Below the pieces are notes generated by a model that worked only from the letters and a program-made list of their open reading frames with translations, ran no database searches and was not told the origin of the DNA. The translations under genes were made by a program, and so were the position numbers. From NCBI GenBank assembly GCA_023512835.1, contig CM042089.1:13965759-14029758 (forward strand): a stretch of DNA of 64,000 nucleotides, read 5' to 3'. Of the stretch, positions 33,281-44,999 are shown in pieces. Each line of letters opens with the position of its first letter. Within the stretch, counting starts at the first letter, position 1. This DNA comes from Taxillus chinensis (taxonomy: Eukaryota; Streptophyta; Magnoliopsida; Santalales; Loranthaceae).

Positions 33281-35110
33281 TTATTTAAAATATAAAATAA
33301 TTAAAATTAATATTTTATTATAAAAATGACTAGTTAAGATTTATAAAATAACAGTTATAACTAAATTTTACGAGAATATAATGCTCTTAACGCCTATTAT
33401 AAAGTAGGCATTAAAGGACACTGTCATCGAATATAAAAAGCCTAACAGTAGTATATGGGAAACTAACTGACCTAAAGCTTGTCTGGTCTTGAAAGATGAC
33501 GTGTCAGGCGGTGAGGTAGTGGTGATGAAACTTTCCGAGGAAGAGTCAGACTCGGTGGTGTGGCAGTGGCCGTCAGGGGATGCCGGCGGCGATTCAATAT
33601 TGGCCGGCGGAGGCAGCAGCGCCAGCCCTTTACGGCGGCCGGCCTCAGCGGTAGTGCTACTGGTCATTTGCATGTGCCATCTGGTCGCCACTGATACGAT
33701 CCCTTGAGCTCTGTGTGTAATTCTTGCGGCCCCAATCAAGCAAACAAACAAGCCGCTTAGCTGCACCGCTGAGCAAATCTGCATTTTCCATAAATTTAAT
33801 GCTACCTCTAATTAATTGCATGTTCCCCATGGGTTTAGTGTATTGAGATAAGCTAAGAGTGCTCGTCTTAATAATTACATCTATACATCTTCTTCTTCTT
33901 CATTTTTTTAATATATATATATATATATATTGAAGTACTTTGTTTGTTTGGAGAAGAAAACAAACTATGAAATCACTTTTTTTAACCATTCAAATTATAT
34001 TAATTTTTATCTCCACACACATGATTTTAGATGGAAAAGGAGTTAATTATGATTCTCCATGTCATCTCATCTGCATTATATTATTGCTTCGATATAATCA
34101 TATTCAATTTTCCCCCTATCTATATGTTTTGGTTATTATTGAGGTATTTTTTTTTTATGATAATCATAATCAAATTTTCTTATATATGGAAGTTTTAAGC
34201 TATGTGACTCTAATTTCACTAATTGATATGTTCAGGAGGTTTTAACGGGGGTCACCCCTTTTGAAGTCTGCAAGTAACTAAAGAGATTGGTCTCTTGAGC
34301 AAAGAGATATACCCTACTATCTGAATTTCTCTCCTCATCACTTTGTCCCTTTAGCCCAACTTTTGCAAAACACCACCACCACCATAAAGACAAGCACGAA
34401 TCCTCAACGGTGATATTTATTACGGTATAAAAAAAGATATTATTTTGTAAAAAATAAAAACAAAAATAAAACTAATTCATGCACGTCAGCCCCCCCTCTC
34501 CCCTGACACAGTTTGCTCCATTAAATCTTCAAGAGGCACACATCAACCCGTCCCTTGCTCTTCTAACTTGTGCTCTAAAAGCATGGATAATGACAATTAA
34601 CATGGCGAATTCTTAGACGAGCTGGCAGTAGACGGGGATATGATAGGGGTGGAAACCGAACATGACGGAGTGGGGCATGTTGGCGCAGTCCATGGAGTAG
34701 GCCTGATCGGCGAAGCCATCATGGGGGCCTGTTTGGGAGCAGTGGCGTTGTAGTTGTCGTGTTAAGACCTGTTGGAAGATGGCCTGGTACGAGTGTCCCG
34801 GGTCGGGGTCGACCAGGGTGGGGCCTTATGTGAAGAGGAGGAATGGGGAGGATATATGCATTTGTGGTGGAGAGGGGGTTGGATTCGCAGCCCGTGATGC
34901 CATTTATTCCCGGGTTTAGGCACATCATCCAACCTAGCATGTGATCGAAGGACCGGTTCTCAATCACCACCACCACTGTTTTGATAAGACTCGAGCTGTT
35001 ATTGGCGGTGACACAAAGTGAATGAGTGAGACAGTGATAGAGAATTAAGGCGAGAAGGACATGTGCGATTGATTTTGCTTCTGCCATTCAAATTGCAGGG
35101 TTGGAACGCG

Positions 35111-35173
<63 letters not shown>

Positions 35174-38100
35174 ATACACAAAAGTGAGCTGGTGCTTGTC
35201 CTTTTTTATGAGTAGGTATACACATGGAGCACGGATCCGTCAGGGAGAGATTAAAAGAGAGAGTGTGGGGGGGTCGATAAGTTTTATTTTTGTTTTTATT
35301 TTTATACAAAACGATGTCATTTTTTTCTGCCGTAAAAGAATCATAGTAAATGTTACCATTGAGGATCCGTGCTCCACAAACACACGCCCCGCCACCCCAT
35401 CAGCCCCACCCAAAAAAAGAAAAAGAAAAGAAAAAACCCTCATATGTATTCTCTCCTACTCACATTATTATAGTGGAAGACAAACAAACAAAATAAAACA
35501 CACAAATAAAGAATACAGATTTAGTGTGGTTATCTAACAATGTGTTAGCCAGGTCCACCCCCAATTGAAGAGTAAAAATCTTTATTGACAGTAGAAGTAT
35601 AGATTATAAATTAAACATAGATATTTCATCACTCTTTATTTAGAGACGATCTAAGAGAATATATATAAAACCTCCTAAGTTAACAAAAAATAAAATGGAG
35701 AGTTTCCAATATATCAGATGATGGACCGCTCTTTGCAATGACATGCTCAAAATTCAAATCTGCTTGACTACGTGAGTTATCGAACAAGAATCACACTATC
35801 GAGTAAAAACATATCGAGCAATGCAATCTATTGACGAATCATATGAATGAGTAGGACAAATATCGAGTAAACAGATGCTTGAACAAGCCAAGATGTTAAA
35901 CAGCTAAATATCAAGCAAGACATGTAACAATTCAAGGCACAGTCAAACACACACCCCTAAGGTTTGGTAGCCACACCGCATGATATTTAAAGAGTATAAA
36001 ACAGTATACTATCCTTAATCTATAAAGTTTTATCAACCTTACCCCTAGCCATGAAAAATCTATGAAAAATGGGGATATAAAGAAAATACATAAAAATATA
36101 AATTTATCCTATTTGACGGCATGAGAAAATATACCATATGTAAACATGAGAACAATCCAAAATAGTAGCCTTTAATGAACCACTACTTTTTTCTTACACT
36201 CAAAATGTTGGAATTGTATAAAAAAACTAGTTCAATGTTTGTTTTTCCAAAATTAGCCTGTTAGGTTCTACTAATTTGAAAACCTTAACATAGGCCTGCA
36301 ACAAGTCTCAAACATGGTATTTAATATAATTAGATTTGATTTCGCAAAACTATAAAGAAATACTTTTCCATATCTTTTTTACCTGTTTTATACTCTAATC
36401 AGACCGTCCTATGTATTTCTTTTTTTCTTTCCACCACCTTTTCTTTTACTACCCCTTGGCATATCATGCTTTATGCCGAGATTTTACTGTTGTACTGGGT
36501 TAAGGCAGATATTTATTCACATGTTATAATATTATTCGCTTTAAGCTTTCTATATTGGATTACATAGCTTTAAAACATGTTTTGACATTCTAAGTCTTTT
36601 TTTATCAATGACACTGACTTCCCTTAATTTAGAGATGTATGACAATTTATCCCAACAATTTTCTCCTTTGTTACACATTAAATCATAAATCATAGACTGA
36701 AAATATTTATAAAACTAAGTTGCCACCACGTTTGCTGTCATGAAATTTTCCTTGCAGCGTAATCAATACAGATCTTGAATCGGTATTACACTAGTTTAGT
36801 ATCTCGGTGAAATTGATTCAATACCGTCGTACCAATGAAACAAGTCATTTGATCACATATATCAAACTCTAGTTATACTACTTGTTGGATTGGATCAAGG
36901 TGAAAGCTCATCTCTCTATTAAAATGCATGGTAACAATTTGAGTATGATCACTTACCTTGACTCCCCTAATTAGAGATATAGGTCATGTAAGTTGCTGTC
37001 AATACAAAGCGTAAAGTATAAAGGAAAGTAGATTTGACATAAATAGCGCCGACCCTTGTTTGCTTTATTCTTGCTGTGCAGAACCTAACCCCCGCTGAAC
37101 TGCTGCTATCCCTTCTTCGGTATTAGAAGAATATGTGGCATGACGGAGCTGTTCTATCCCCTTTGGTACGAGTGCCAAGTTGTTTGCCTATGGGGATCTA
37201 TACCATCTGTGTTACTTCGGCATTCAGTACCAATATGTTTTGAGGATACCTGTTCTATTCTGCAATCTGTTCTAGTTGTCTGCAGGTGCATTGGTCTCTC
37301 TGTCATTTGTTTTGTCTTTCTGCAATCTGTAATTTGTACCATTTGAATATTTGATAATCTGTAATTTGTACTCCTCTTTAATATAGTGAATTTATTTTGC
37401 CATTGCCCATGGGCATAACCTTATTCTGGGGTGAACCATGTAAATCTGGTATTATGTGTTAGCTATCATGTAAATCTGGTGTTCTTGTGTGTTGTGATTT
37501 TCTATTTTTCTGTTTTCTTTGCTTAATTATTCCTAATAAATTGGTATCAGAGTTGTTGGTTTGTCTGTGGGAATCTGTTCTAGAGCAAAGATGTCATCAC
37601 ACACCATAAATGTCAATAAATTCACTGGCAAAAATAATTTCAGTCTGTGGTGCATTATGATGCATGCATTAGTGAAACAGCAAGGGATATGGGCTCCTCT
37701 TGCTGATAAACAATCTATGACCGTAGAAGAATTTGAGTTGGGTGTCATGGAAGAGAGTTCATTCAACAATTCTGCTATGTTTGTCGGATGAAATTATCTG
37801 TGAACTCGCAGATAAAGAATTTGCAGCAGGTCTATGGCTGAAGCTGGAGAGTCTCTACATGACAAAATCTCTAAAAAATAAATTGCTCTTAAAACAACGT
37901 CTGTTTTCCCTCCGAATGGATGAAGGTAAATCCTTAAAAGACTACCTTGATGATTTGAATTCAATTTTGATGGATTTGCGGAATGTGGATGTCAAAATTG
38001 ATGATGAAGATGCATCCATTATATTACTTGTTTCTTTACGTCCTTGTATGAGAATTTTATGAATTCATTTGCTGTTGGAAAAGAAACAATCAGTCTAGAA

Positions 38101-41100
38101 GAAGTCAGGTCAGAACTCCATACACGTGAGCTTCGTCACAAGGCATCGGAAACTAGTTCTGATAATTCTAGTGGCCTAGTTGTGATTAATTCTAAGAAGT
38201 TCAGAGGTTATCAGTCATATAAGAATAATAACAAAAGCAAAGGTAATATCAATCACATAGATATTTGCAAATACTGTAAGGAAAGTGAACATTGGAAAAA
38301 TCAGTGTCCGAAGAAGCAGGCAAGAGAGAACAAAGCAAAAGAAAAAGTTGCAACTATAGCAGAGACGAATACCTCATTTGAATCTGATTTGGTTTTGATT
38401 GTTGTTAATCAGTCTCACCCGATAGATACGTGAGTGATGGACTCAGGTTGTTTTTATCATATGACTCCAAACATGGAGTGGTTCTCAATATATGAGAAAA
38501 TTGATGGTGGAAACATCATTATGGGTAATTATATCGTGTGTAGAGCAATATATAGGTATTGGTTCAGTGCAAATTCAGATGAAAGACGATATCATCAGAA
38601 CACTCACTAATGTTCGACATGTTCCACAACTGAAGAAGAATCTCATATCCTTGGGTACTCTGGATCAGTTGGGCTGCAAATGTTCATTTGAAGGTGAAGT
38701 CTTAAAGGTAATTAGAGGTTCCCTAGTAGTAATGATAGGAGTTAAGCAAAATACTCTCTATATCCTATAGGGAATTACAGTTTCTGGTTCTATAGCTGTA
38801 TCATCCTCCGATTCATCAGATCAAACCAAATTATGGCATATGGATATTTGACATATCAATGAAAAGGGGATGATAATTCTAAGTAAGTAGGGTCTTCTTG
38901 AAGGCCATCTAACAGTTGATTTGGGTTTTTGCGAGCACTGCGCATTTGGAAAGCTTAAGCGATTCAATTTAAAGCTGACTTGGATGGACAAAAGGTCCAT
39001 AGCTGGTTATATTTTCACTGTAAGCAGTTCTGTTGTCGGTTGGAAGGCTATTTTATAGCCATCAGTAGCTTTGTCAACAACTAAAGTTGAATATATGGCG
39101 TTGACAAAAGTAGTAAAAGAAAACATCTAATTGAAAGGATTGATTAATGATCTGGGGTTGTAGCAAGACCAAGCAACTGTGTTTTGTGATAGTTTGAGTG
39201 CTATCTGCTTGGCAAAAGATCAAATGCATCATGAGAGGACTAAACACATTGATTTCAAATATCATTTCATTTGTAATGAAAGAATAATCAGTGTGAAGAA
39301 AGTCGGCACCGAGGATAACCCAGCTGATATGTTTACTAAACCAGTTCTACTGAGCAAGTTTAAGCATTGTTTTGACTTGTTCAATGTCTACAGTTTGATT
39401 TAGTCCATGGTGGGCTGGTAGCGGCAAATATAAGTTTATCACTATGATATTTTTTGTTGAGTTTCTTGGCTTTACGTCAAGGTGGAGATTTGTAAGTTGT
39501 CGTAAATACAAAGCATAAAGTAAAAAGGAAAGTAGGTTTAACAATAATAGCGCCGACCCTTGTTTGCTTTATTCTTGCTATGCGGAACCTAACCCCCGTC
39601 AAATTGCTGCTCTCCCTTCTTTGGTATTAGAAGAATCTACGGCGCAATGGAGCTGTTCTATCCCCTCTGGTACGAGTGCCAAGCTATTTGCCTGTGGGGA
39701 TCTGTACCATCTGTGCTGCTTCGGCATTCAACAGCAATCTATTTTCAGGATACTTGTTCTGTTCTGTTCCGCAATCTGTTTTGGCTGTTTGCAGGTGCAT
39801 TAGTCTCTCTGTCATCTGTTCTGTCTTTCTGCAATCTATAATCTGTGTCATCTGAATATCTGATAATCGGATAATCTGTAATTTGTACTCCTCTTTGATA
39901 TTGTAAATTTCTTCTGCCGTTGCCCATGGATGTAATCCTATTCTGGGGTGAACCATATAAATCTTGTATTCTGTGTTGACTATCACATAAATCTGGTGTT
40001 ATTGTGTTGTGTGATTTTATGTTTTCCTATGTTCTTTAATTAATTATTCCCCAGAGGTCAAATTATTGTAATAGTTACATATATTATAACATTTACTAAT
40101 TTAAGCAATTAGTTACAAGTGTCATGGCATGAAAAGTTATTAGCGTGAGAAATTTTTGAAACTCCTTTCACTTTTTCATAGGCGTTTTTAGGTGTGACGC
40201 CTAATCCAAACATCTTAAATAATAATCATCTGACATAAAAATAAAATGGGGGAAATGATGGAGAACGTGGCATAACGTTTGAGCTATTATCTTGGTCATA
40301 GGTTCGAGTTGATAGAGTTACTATTTATGATCTAAAAATTTTGAGTCGCGAAAACGCCTCAAACGTCACCACTTGTCGCCAAAGCTTCTTGATAATTTTT
40401 TTTTCTTCCTTAAATGGAAACACCACCCCATTTTAAAATTCTCTCAAACATCTGAATCAAAACGAATAACTAAGATATTTGGACTAGCTAGAGCCAAGTG
40501 TCCATGTTGATTTTGGGTGAGTAGACTCTTTGATGTTTCAAATTAATTAATTGATTTAACTTACATGCACTATATTTTTTAATTTGGATCACGTAATTAA
40601 TAAATGTGGTAAACCAGGTCAGGAATCGTGGAGGAGGCTCCCTTTGCCAAAAATTAAGTTTTATAATAAACTTACCACGAGATCGCCTGAGTTGAAGAAG
40701 CTCTTCTCTGACCTGGACGCCAAAACCATCAACAAGGCCCCGAGCTGACTAACCGTGATGGTCACAAACCCGCCTATGATGAAAAAGCGGTACCGATGAC
40801 TAGTCGTCCACAGCTGCTTCCTTATCCTCTTGTGCTCCTCAAACACCCGACCCGGATCCGAGTCCGGACCCTCCTCCAGTGCCTTCCTGAAGTCCTCGAA
40901 CCTCAGAATCTGGAGCTGACACGTCACCCGGAACAGCATGCAGACTAGCAGGAACACCCCTGTTCGGTACACCCAAGCCGCCAGAGCCAGCAAGAACAAC
41001 ACCGAGTTCAGTGGCACGTTCACGGCTGCGGCCGGCTGGCTCGAGAAGGGAATTGCTATTGTCACCGTTGAGAATACGATGATTTTGTGCGCCAGCTCCA

Positions 41101-42127
41101 TGAAGAAGGAGGGGAGAAGGATGCATGCCAGGTGGCGGAAGGCCTTGTTCAGCTCGCCGGTGTAGCGGCGCCGGACATACGCCGAGTCCCGCCGCAGGCC
41201 GTCCAGGAATAGGAGCTGCCAGAGGCCGTAGCTGCATGAGATTTATGAGAATCGTTCAGTCCATGCATAACTATACGTATTTGAATATACATTCAATGCC
41301 GTACTGAAGCTTTTTTTTTTTTAAATATTTTTGTGTAATAATGGTTAAATATCGGTTGCATAAATAAATAAATAAATAAATAAATATATATATATATATA
41401 TATATATAAACACCTCTTCAGTTTCATTTTTATCCCATATATGTAAAACCAAGAAACTTTGAGAGTTTACTATACATTTGATGCTGCGAAAATAACTACA
41501 TGGAAAATGATAAATGCTTGATTGGTATCAGAATTTGGATCAAAATAGAAAATTTCAAAACTATGGTCCAAAGTGCAAAATTAACATTATTATTATTATT
41601 ATCATCGTAGGCCATTGTTACTCAGCCCAACTGCTCAAATATATCTTCCATTTAACTAAGTTAAATTTTCATATATTAATTTTAAAAATTAAAAAATTAA
41701 AATTGTATAGTAGAGAGAAAAATGGGTAATTTGAAAAATATATATAGGAAAAAGTATATTCAATAGAATTACACATAACACATTTCATGAGAGAAAAGAC
41801 AAAAAATGAGAGCAAAATAAATCGAAAACACTTCACAATTGATTTACGGGTCCCCTTAGACCATTTTGCACGGCTACCAAATATTTTACGTTGATATGTA
41901 GAAAGTAATAGACTATATATATAATGAAATGAATTTTGCGGCGCCCAAAAAAAACAAAAAAACAAAAATCGCGTGAAACAAACAAACATATAGAATATTT
42001 TATCGTTAAGACAAGATTTACATAGAATGTTCAAAACCAATATGAACCATGAAATCCAAAAAGTTTATATTCCATTTAATAGGCACTTCAAATGAAACAA
42101 CATATGTTAGAACGTTTGAAAGTGATA

Positions 42128-42160
<33 letters not shown>

Positions 42161-42608
42161 ACTATTTTTATATGTGCGTTTATGTATACATAAATCCATA
42201 CCGGTGAAAAAAACTGGAGAGAGTGAAAAAGGCAATCGCGGCCAGGGCAGACTCAGGGAGCTGCACTAACTTGTTGAAGGCGAAGGGGTCTTCGGCCCAC
42301 GCAGCGGCAGGGATCCGCACCGACAGGACGCTACCACCCGGGATGATGACCGTGAAAGCCGCGAACACGGCGTAGGATACGAGCTTCCCGGCGGCGGAGG
42401 AGTGGTCGAGGGCGCACCACGTGAGGCTTACCCGGAAGTTCTTGAACTCGTCGGAGATGGGTGACTTCGAAGACGGCCGTGAAAGAAGAGGGAGGATGTT
42501 GGGTCGGCTGGCCACGTCGAGGTGGGGGTCGAGGAACTGGAGGTGGCGTTCGGAGAAGTCGTCCACGTCGATGAGGGTTTCCATGGAGACGGCGGTGGAA
42601 GGCTTCAT
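32337..42608 (-). CDS. DUF3537 / gustatory-receptor-like 7TM membrane protein
   Basis: Four exons on the minus strand: 42608-42202, 41231-40676, 33778-33472 and 32473-32337. All borders are GT/AG (donors gtatgg, gtaagt, gtcagt) and the phases fit, giving 468 residues with no stop. About seven hydrophobic helices are visible: residues 74-98, 114-132, 170-190, 213-240, 281-305, 322-342 and 448-465. Family landmarks are [13 protein letters not shown] (136-148), [30 protein letters not shown] with [44 protein letters not shown] and the last exon's [19 protein letters not shown]. Length and order match plant DUF3537 proteins, which are distant relatives of insect gustatory receptors. They are thought to sit in the plasma membrane; ligand and activity are unknown. 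A Ser/Pro-rich loop (about 367-415) precedes the last exon. Start chosen at [12 protein letters not shown]; a second Met is eight residues on. Intron 2 is 6.9 kb and filled with transposon and pseudogene sequence. Confidence 0.9.
33058..33386. mobile_element. PIF/Harbinger-like MITE in intron 3
   Basis: AT-rich, 329 bp, with ends GAGTATTGATAG (left) and GAGCATTATATTC (right, complement), flanked by TTA at 33055-33057 and 33387-33389. The inverted repeats are imperfect. It lies in intron 3 of the gustatory-receptor-like gene and contains a short ATA microsatellite near 33250. Confidence 0.5.
33906..33932. repeat. (TA)n microsatellite in intron 2
   Basis: A short TA run just upstream (on the coding strand) of exon 3 of the minus-strand gene. 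Confidence 0.8.
34605..35087 (-). pseudogene. 5' fragment of a non-specific phospholipase C gene
   Basis: Begins [19 protein letters not shown], a signal-peptide-like start. It continues with [20 protein letters not shown] and [17 protein letters not shown], the opening of plant non-specific phospholipase C, which hydrolyses membrane phospholipids to diacylglycerol. The frame then shifts: the family's [16 protein letters not shown] appears in another phase after an in-frame TAA near 34827, followed by [19 protein letters not shown]. It ends after a further stop at about 34611 (CQLV*EFA), before the family's DRWF segment and all later catalytic parts. It is a broken, truncated copy on the same strand as the host gene, inside its intron 2. 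A (CT)n leader lies just upstream at 35112-35170. Confidence 0.85.
35112..35170. repeat. (GA)n microsatellite
   Basis: About 29 GA dinucleotides, directly upstream of the phospholipase C fragment's start codon on the minus strand, as a CT-rich leader. Confidence 0.93.
35225..35376. repeat. 14-bp perfect inverted repeat, 124-bp spacer
   Basis: TGGAGCACGGATCC at 35225-35238 and its exact complement at 35363-35376. No target duplication or transposon features were seen. Confidence 0.55.
35380..36980. other. Intron 2 sequence without recognised features
   Basis: Mixed AT-rich intron sequence. Phrases such as TATCGAGTAAAAACATATCG near 35800 hint at short repeats. No exon or element recognised. 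Confidence 0.35.
36987..37534 (+). repeat. 5' LTR of copia 2
   Basis: Starts TGTAAGTTGCTGTCAATACA. It ends a few bases before the tRNA-Met primer site at 37541. Confidence 0.85.
37541..37552 (+). other. Primer-binding site of copia 2
   Basis: TTGGTATCAGAG is complementary to the 3' part of initiator tRNA-Met, the usual copia minus-strand primer. Confidence 0.85.
37591..38772 (+). pseudogene. Copia 2 gag and protease region, frameshifted
   Basis: Gag starts [20 protein letters not shown] and carries the UBN2-type capsid ([34 protein letters not shown]). The phase changes twice, near 37770 and near 38045. The nucleocapsid knuckle [14 protein letters not shown] (CX2CX4HX4C) at about 38268-38309 is intact, and a protease-like [12 protein letters not shown] follows after a stop at 38431. 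The pre-integrase region ([17 protein letters not shown]) follows to 38770. In-frame breaks mean no full polyprotein can be made. Confidence 0.85.
38773..39402 (+). pseudogene. Copia 2: pre-integrase fused to RNase H
   Basis: The pre-integrase zinc-binding segment ([19 protein letters not shown]) runs at about 38970 directly into the RNase H domain ([59 protein letters not shown]). The integrase core and the whole reverse transcriptase are absent, so a large internal deletion joined these parts. Several stops add to the damage. Confidence 0.85.
39491..40054 (+). repeat. 3' LTR of copia 2
   Basis: Starts TGTAAGTTGTCGTAAATACA after the purine tract. It is aligned with the 5' LTR with scattered substitutions and small indels. 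The outer duplication AGGTCA follows at 40055-40060. Confidence 0.88.
40061..40675. other. Intron 2, exon-2-proximal part
   Basis: AT-rich intron sequence between the copia element and the donor site at 40675 of the gustatory-receptor-like gene. No other feature seen. Confidence 0.5.
41357..41408. repeat. (AAAT)n/(TA)n microsatellite in intron 1
   Basis: Several TAAA units followed by a TA run inside intron 1 (41232-42201). Confidence 0.8.
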
Positions 42609-42630
42609 GTTTCTGGCGATTGTGTGTTGG

Positions 42631-42741
42631 ATGCATGTGAATGTGTGATGGTGGGTATTAAAGTCTAGCAAGAAAGTGGCAGGGATTAATGTGCCCCTCC
42701 CGAGTGGTGTGGATGCATGGTTGACGTACGAGTCTCACGTG
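42631..42741 (-). promoter_or_regulatory. RY motifs and G-box upstream of the GRL start
   Basis: CATGCAT occurs on the coding strand at 42631-42637 and 42713-42719, and CACGTG at 42736-42741. All lie within 135 bp of the start codon. RY elements bind B3-domain factors and G-boxes bind bZIP factors; together they occur in seed-expressed promoters. No clear TATA box was seen, and part of this may be 5' leader. Regulatory meaning is inference. Confidence 0.35.
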
Positions 42742-43015
42742 ACTCTCAACGTTTTTTTTCTTTCCTTTTTTGAAAAGAAAATGTTTTTTCCCAAAATAAC
42801 TGAATTACATACATTAATACTATAATACAACCAAATAATATAAGTAGTCACCAACCGGCACCCATTAAGTCTTATGAGGGTTTTGTGGGAGGCTCGATAG
42901 TTCGGATTCTCTGCCAGTAGAAAATTATAGTTATGTATTATGAAAACATAGGCTTAGTTTTGACAGCATATAATATATACCAAAACAGTGAGCATATGAG
43001 CATATGAGCATATGA
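42742..43015. other. Intergenic sequence
   Basis: No gene. A triplicated GAGCATAT unit lies at about 42990-43015. Confidence 0.35.
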
Positions 43016-43592
43016 GCCCCTCCCCCCAAATTTTAAGTTTTTTAAAATATATATATATATAAAATTAGAATAAATTCAAATATTAAATACAAATATAAAT
43101 ATAATTAAACATAATTAATGATCTAGAATATTTATTAATATCACATAATTATAAATAATTATTGATCATGTAATTTGAATTATATATAATTATATCTATA
43201 TATATAATTAATATGGTTATTAATTGAATAAGACATAATAATAAACCGTTATATGTGGATAAATTATATCAGTCTTGTGATAATCGTGACTTATAATTAC
43301 TGTTAATATTATAATATCATAATTATGTCTTATAATTATATTATGATATATCATAATTTTATATCAGTATATCATAATTGAATAAGGTATTAATATAATT
43401 ATAGAATTGGATTGTATAATATATACATAACTGATATACATTATCAATATACATAATTATATCTAATAATGTTATATTAAAAATAAGGCATAAGAATGAC
43501 TGTTATGTATGTAGATGTAATCCAACCCGGCTTGGTACAATTATATAATAATCAGTGTGTGGCATAACCTCATAGTTGTGATAAATAGATTT

Positions 43593-43626
<34 letters not shown>

Positions 43627-43975
43627 TAAAATGACACTAATAATCTTAGTATATCAGCACCTAATAAGGTTTAATGTCTCAAATTCTAATAATATATATA
43701 TTTACAATAAAAAATAATTAGTAATATAATTTATTGTTTCAAAGTGTTTGCGATAAATATGCCACTAATTGCAATAGTGATAAATAGATTATGAAATTTA
43801 AATTTTTTTTGTCTAACTTAGTTATAAAATGCTTTGAGAAGTTTTTTATACTTTTATGTTATTACTTGTGACTTATACAGTATTAATCGTAATTTAAAAT
43901 AATAGTTTTTAAATACAAATTATGTGATTTATATTTCGGCCCCCCCTATTTGAGCTTTCTGGATCCGTCCCTGTG
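43016..43975 (-). repeat. AT-rich dispersed repeat with CCCTCC / GGATCCGTCCCTG ends
   Basis: The sequence is almost pure AT between AGCCCCTCCCCCCAAATTTT at the left and TTTCTGGATCCGTCCCTG at the right. The latter, read as complement, is an end often met in plant repeats. Several TA microsatellites lie inside. No coding sequence, and no target duplication could be shown. Confidence 0.3.
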
Positions 43976-44255
43976 TACATGTAATGCATTTGTAATTGAA
44001 ACTAAGCTCTAGCCACCCCACGAATCTGTACAGGCACAAAATAAATAAGTAAAACGATATTGAAGGAAATGAAAATGATATGAATAATAATTATATATAT
44101 ATATATATATATATATAATATGCAAGTCATCTGTAAGATTAATTCCCGTGAATACGTGCCACCAAAAAAAAGGCACCCGCCAAGAAATAATCTCTCAATT
44201 TCCTGGCATTTCAATTTGAGACTAGGGGCAAATTACGAGAAAAAAGATTTTATGT

Positions 44256-44673
44256 GCGCTAATAGGAACATTAGTAACAGATTCCCTATATAGGTCCGTT
44301 TTCTATATTTAAAGAAAAAAATTAAAAATTTATAAAATCATTCTCATAGCAGATACCTTATATTTAACTTTTTATAGGGTTTATACAACATTTTCTAATG
44401 TATTGGAAAGCACTATTTACTCCCTATAATTAATAAATTATATTAAAAAAAATTCATCTCTCTCCTTCACATTTCCTATAATATTAACTTTTATTTCATA
44501 TTAAATTATAAAAAATTTATTATTAAATAAAATAAGTAGTATAAAATACTATTTTAATAATATAGAGGATGATTTAGAGAATCTATTGTAATATATATTT
44601 ATATAGGGAATCAAAAAATAGTTTAAAACTGTAAATTTAGAAAAACTTATTGGGAAATTGTTATTAGTGCTTT
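44256..44673. mobile_element. MITE-like foldback element
   Basis: Outer ends GCGCTAATAGGAAC and, as complement, GCACTAATAACAAT are imperfect inverted repeats. Inside them GATTCCCTATATA at 44280-44292 is exactly complementary to 44600-44612. AT-rich and non-coding, about 418 bp. No clear target duplication. Confidence 0.5.
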
Positions 44674-44999
44674 AAGTCGCCAATGGGGCGTCCCAAGTGG
44701 TGGAGCAACCCGGTTTTAAGTGGGTCACGTCGAATGGCCTACCATGTCTCCCTAATGTATTTTTATACACTTGACGACATCTCTCATGTCAATGACACCA
44801 AAGGTATATTAAATAAATTAATTTTTGAATTGGGATATGTATGGAATGAATGGAATAGAATTAAATAAAGCCTCTTTGAGGTTCCCAATGATAGTAACCA
44901 CTACGAAAAAGTTCCGCGAGTTACGAAGGAAGCTTCGAGCTCATATTGGTCATGGGTTGAAACAGAAATTGGACACTAGGAGATCAAATCCCTCGCTAT

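Larger units (their letters stand above)
36987..40054 (+). mobile_element. Copia element 2, two LTRs, internal deletion
   Basis: Two direct LTRs (36987-37534 and 39491-40054) start TGTAAGTTG and match along their length, sharing for example ATAGCGCCGACCCTTGTTTG. The flanking sequence is duplicated as AGGTCA at 36981-36986 and 40055-40060, the 5-bp copia duplication plus a chance match. A primer site TTGGTATCAGAG (initiator tRNA-Met) lies at 37541-37552 and a purine tract AAGGTGGAGATT just before the 3' LTR. The body is only about 1.95 kb because integrase and reverse transcriptase are missing. It lies in intron 2 of the minus-strand gene, in opposite orientation. Confidence 0.92.

Noticed and set aside
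34605..35087. Functional phospholipase C gene
   Set aside because: It has a frameshift, stops, and lacks everything after the first part of the enzyme.
40839..41307. Long frames overlapping exon 2 of the receptor-like gene on both strands
   Set aside because: They are shadows of a GC-rich exon whose true frame matches DUF3537.
42331..42648. Alternative frames over exon 1 of the receptor-like gene
   Set aside because: The frame that splices in phase to exon 2 and matches the family is the one starting at 42608.
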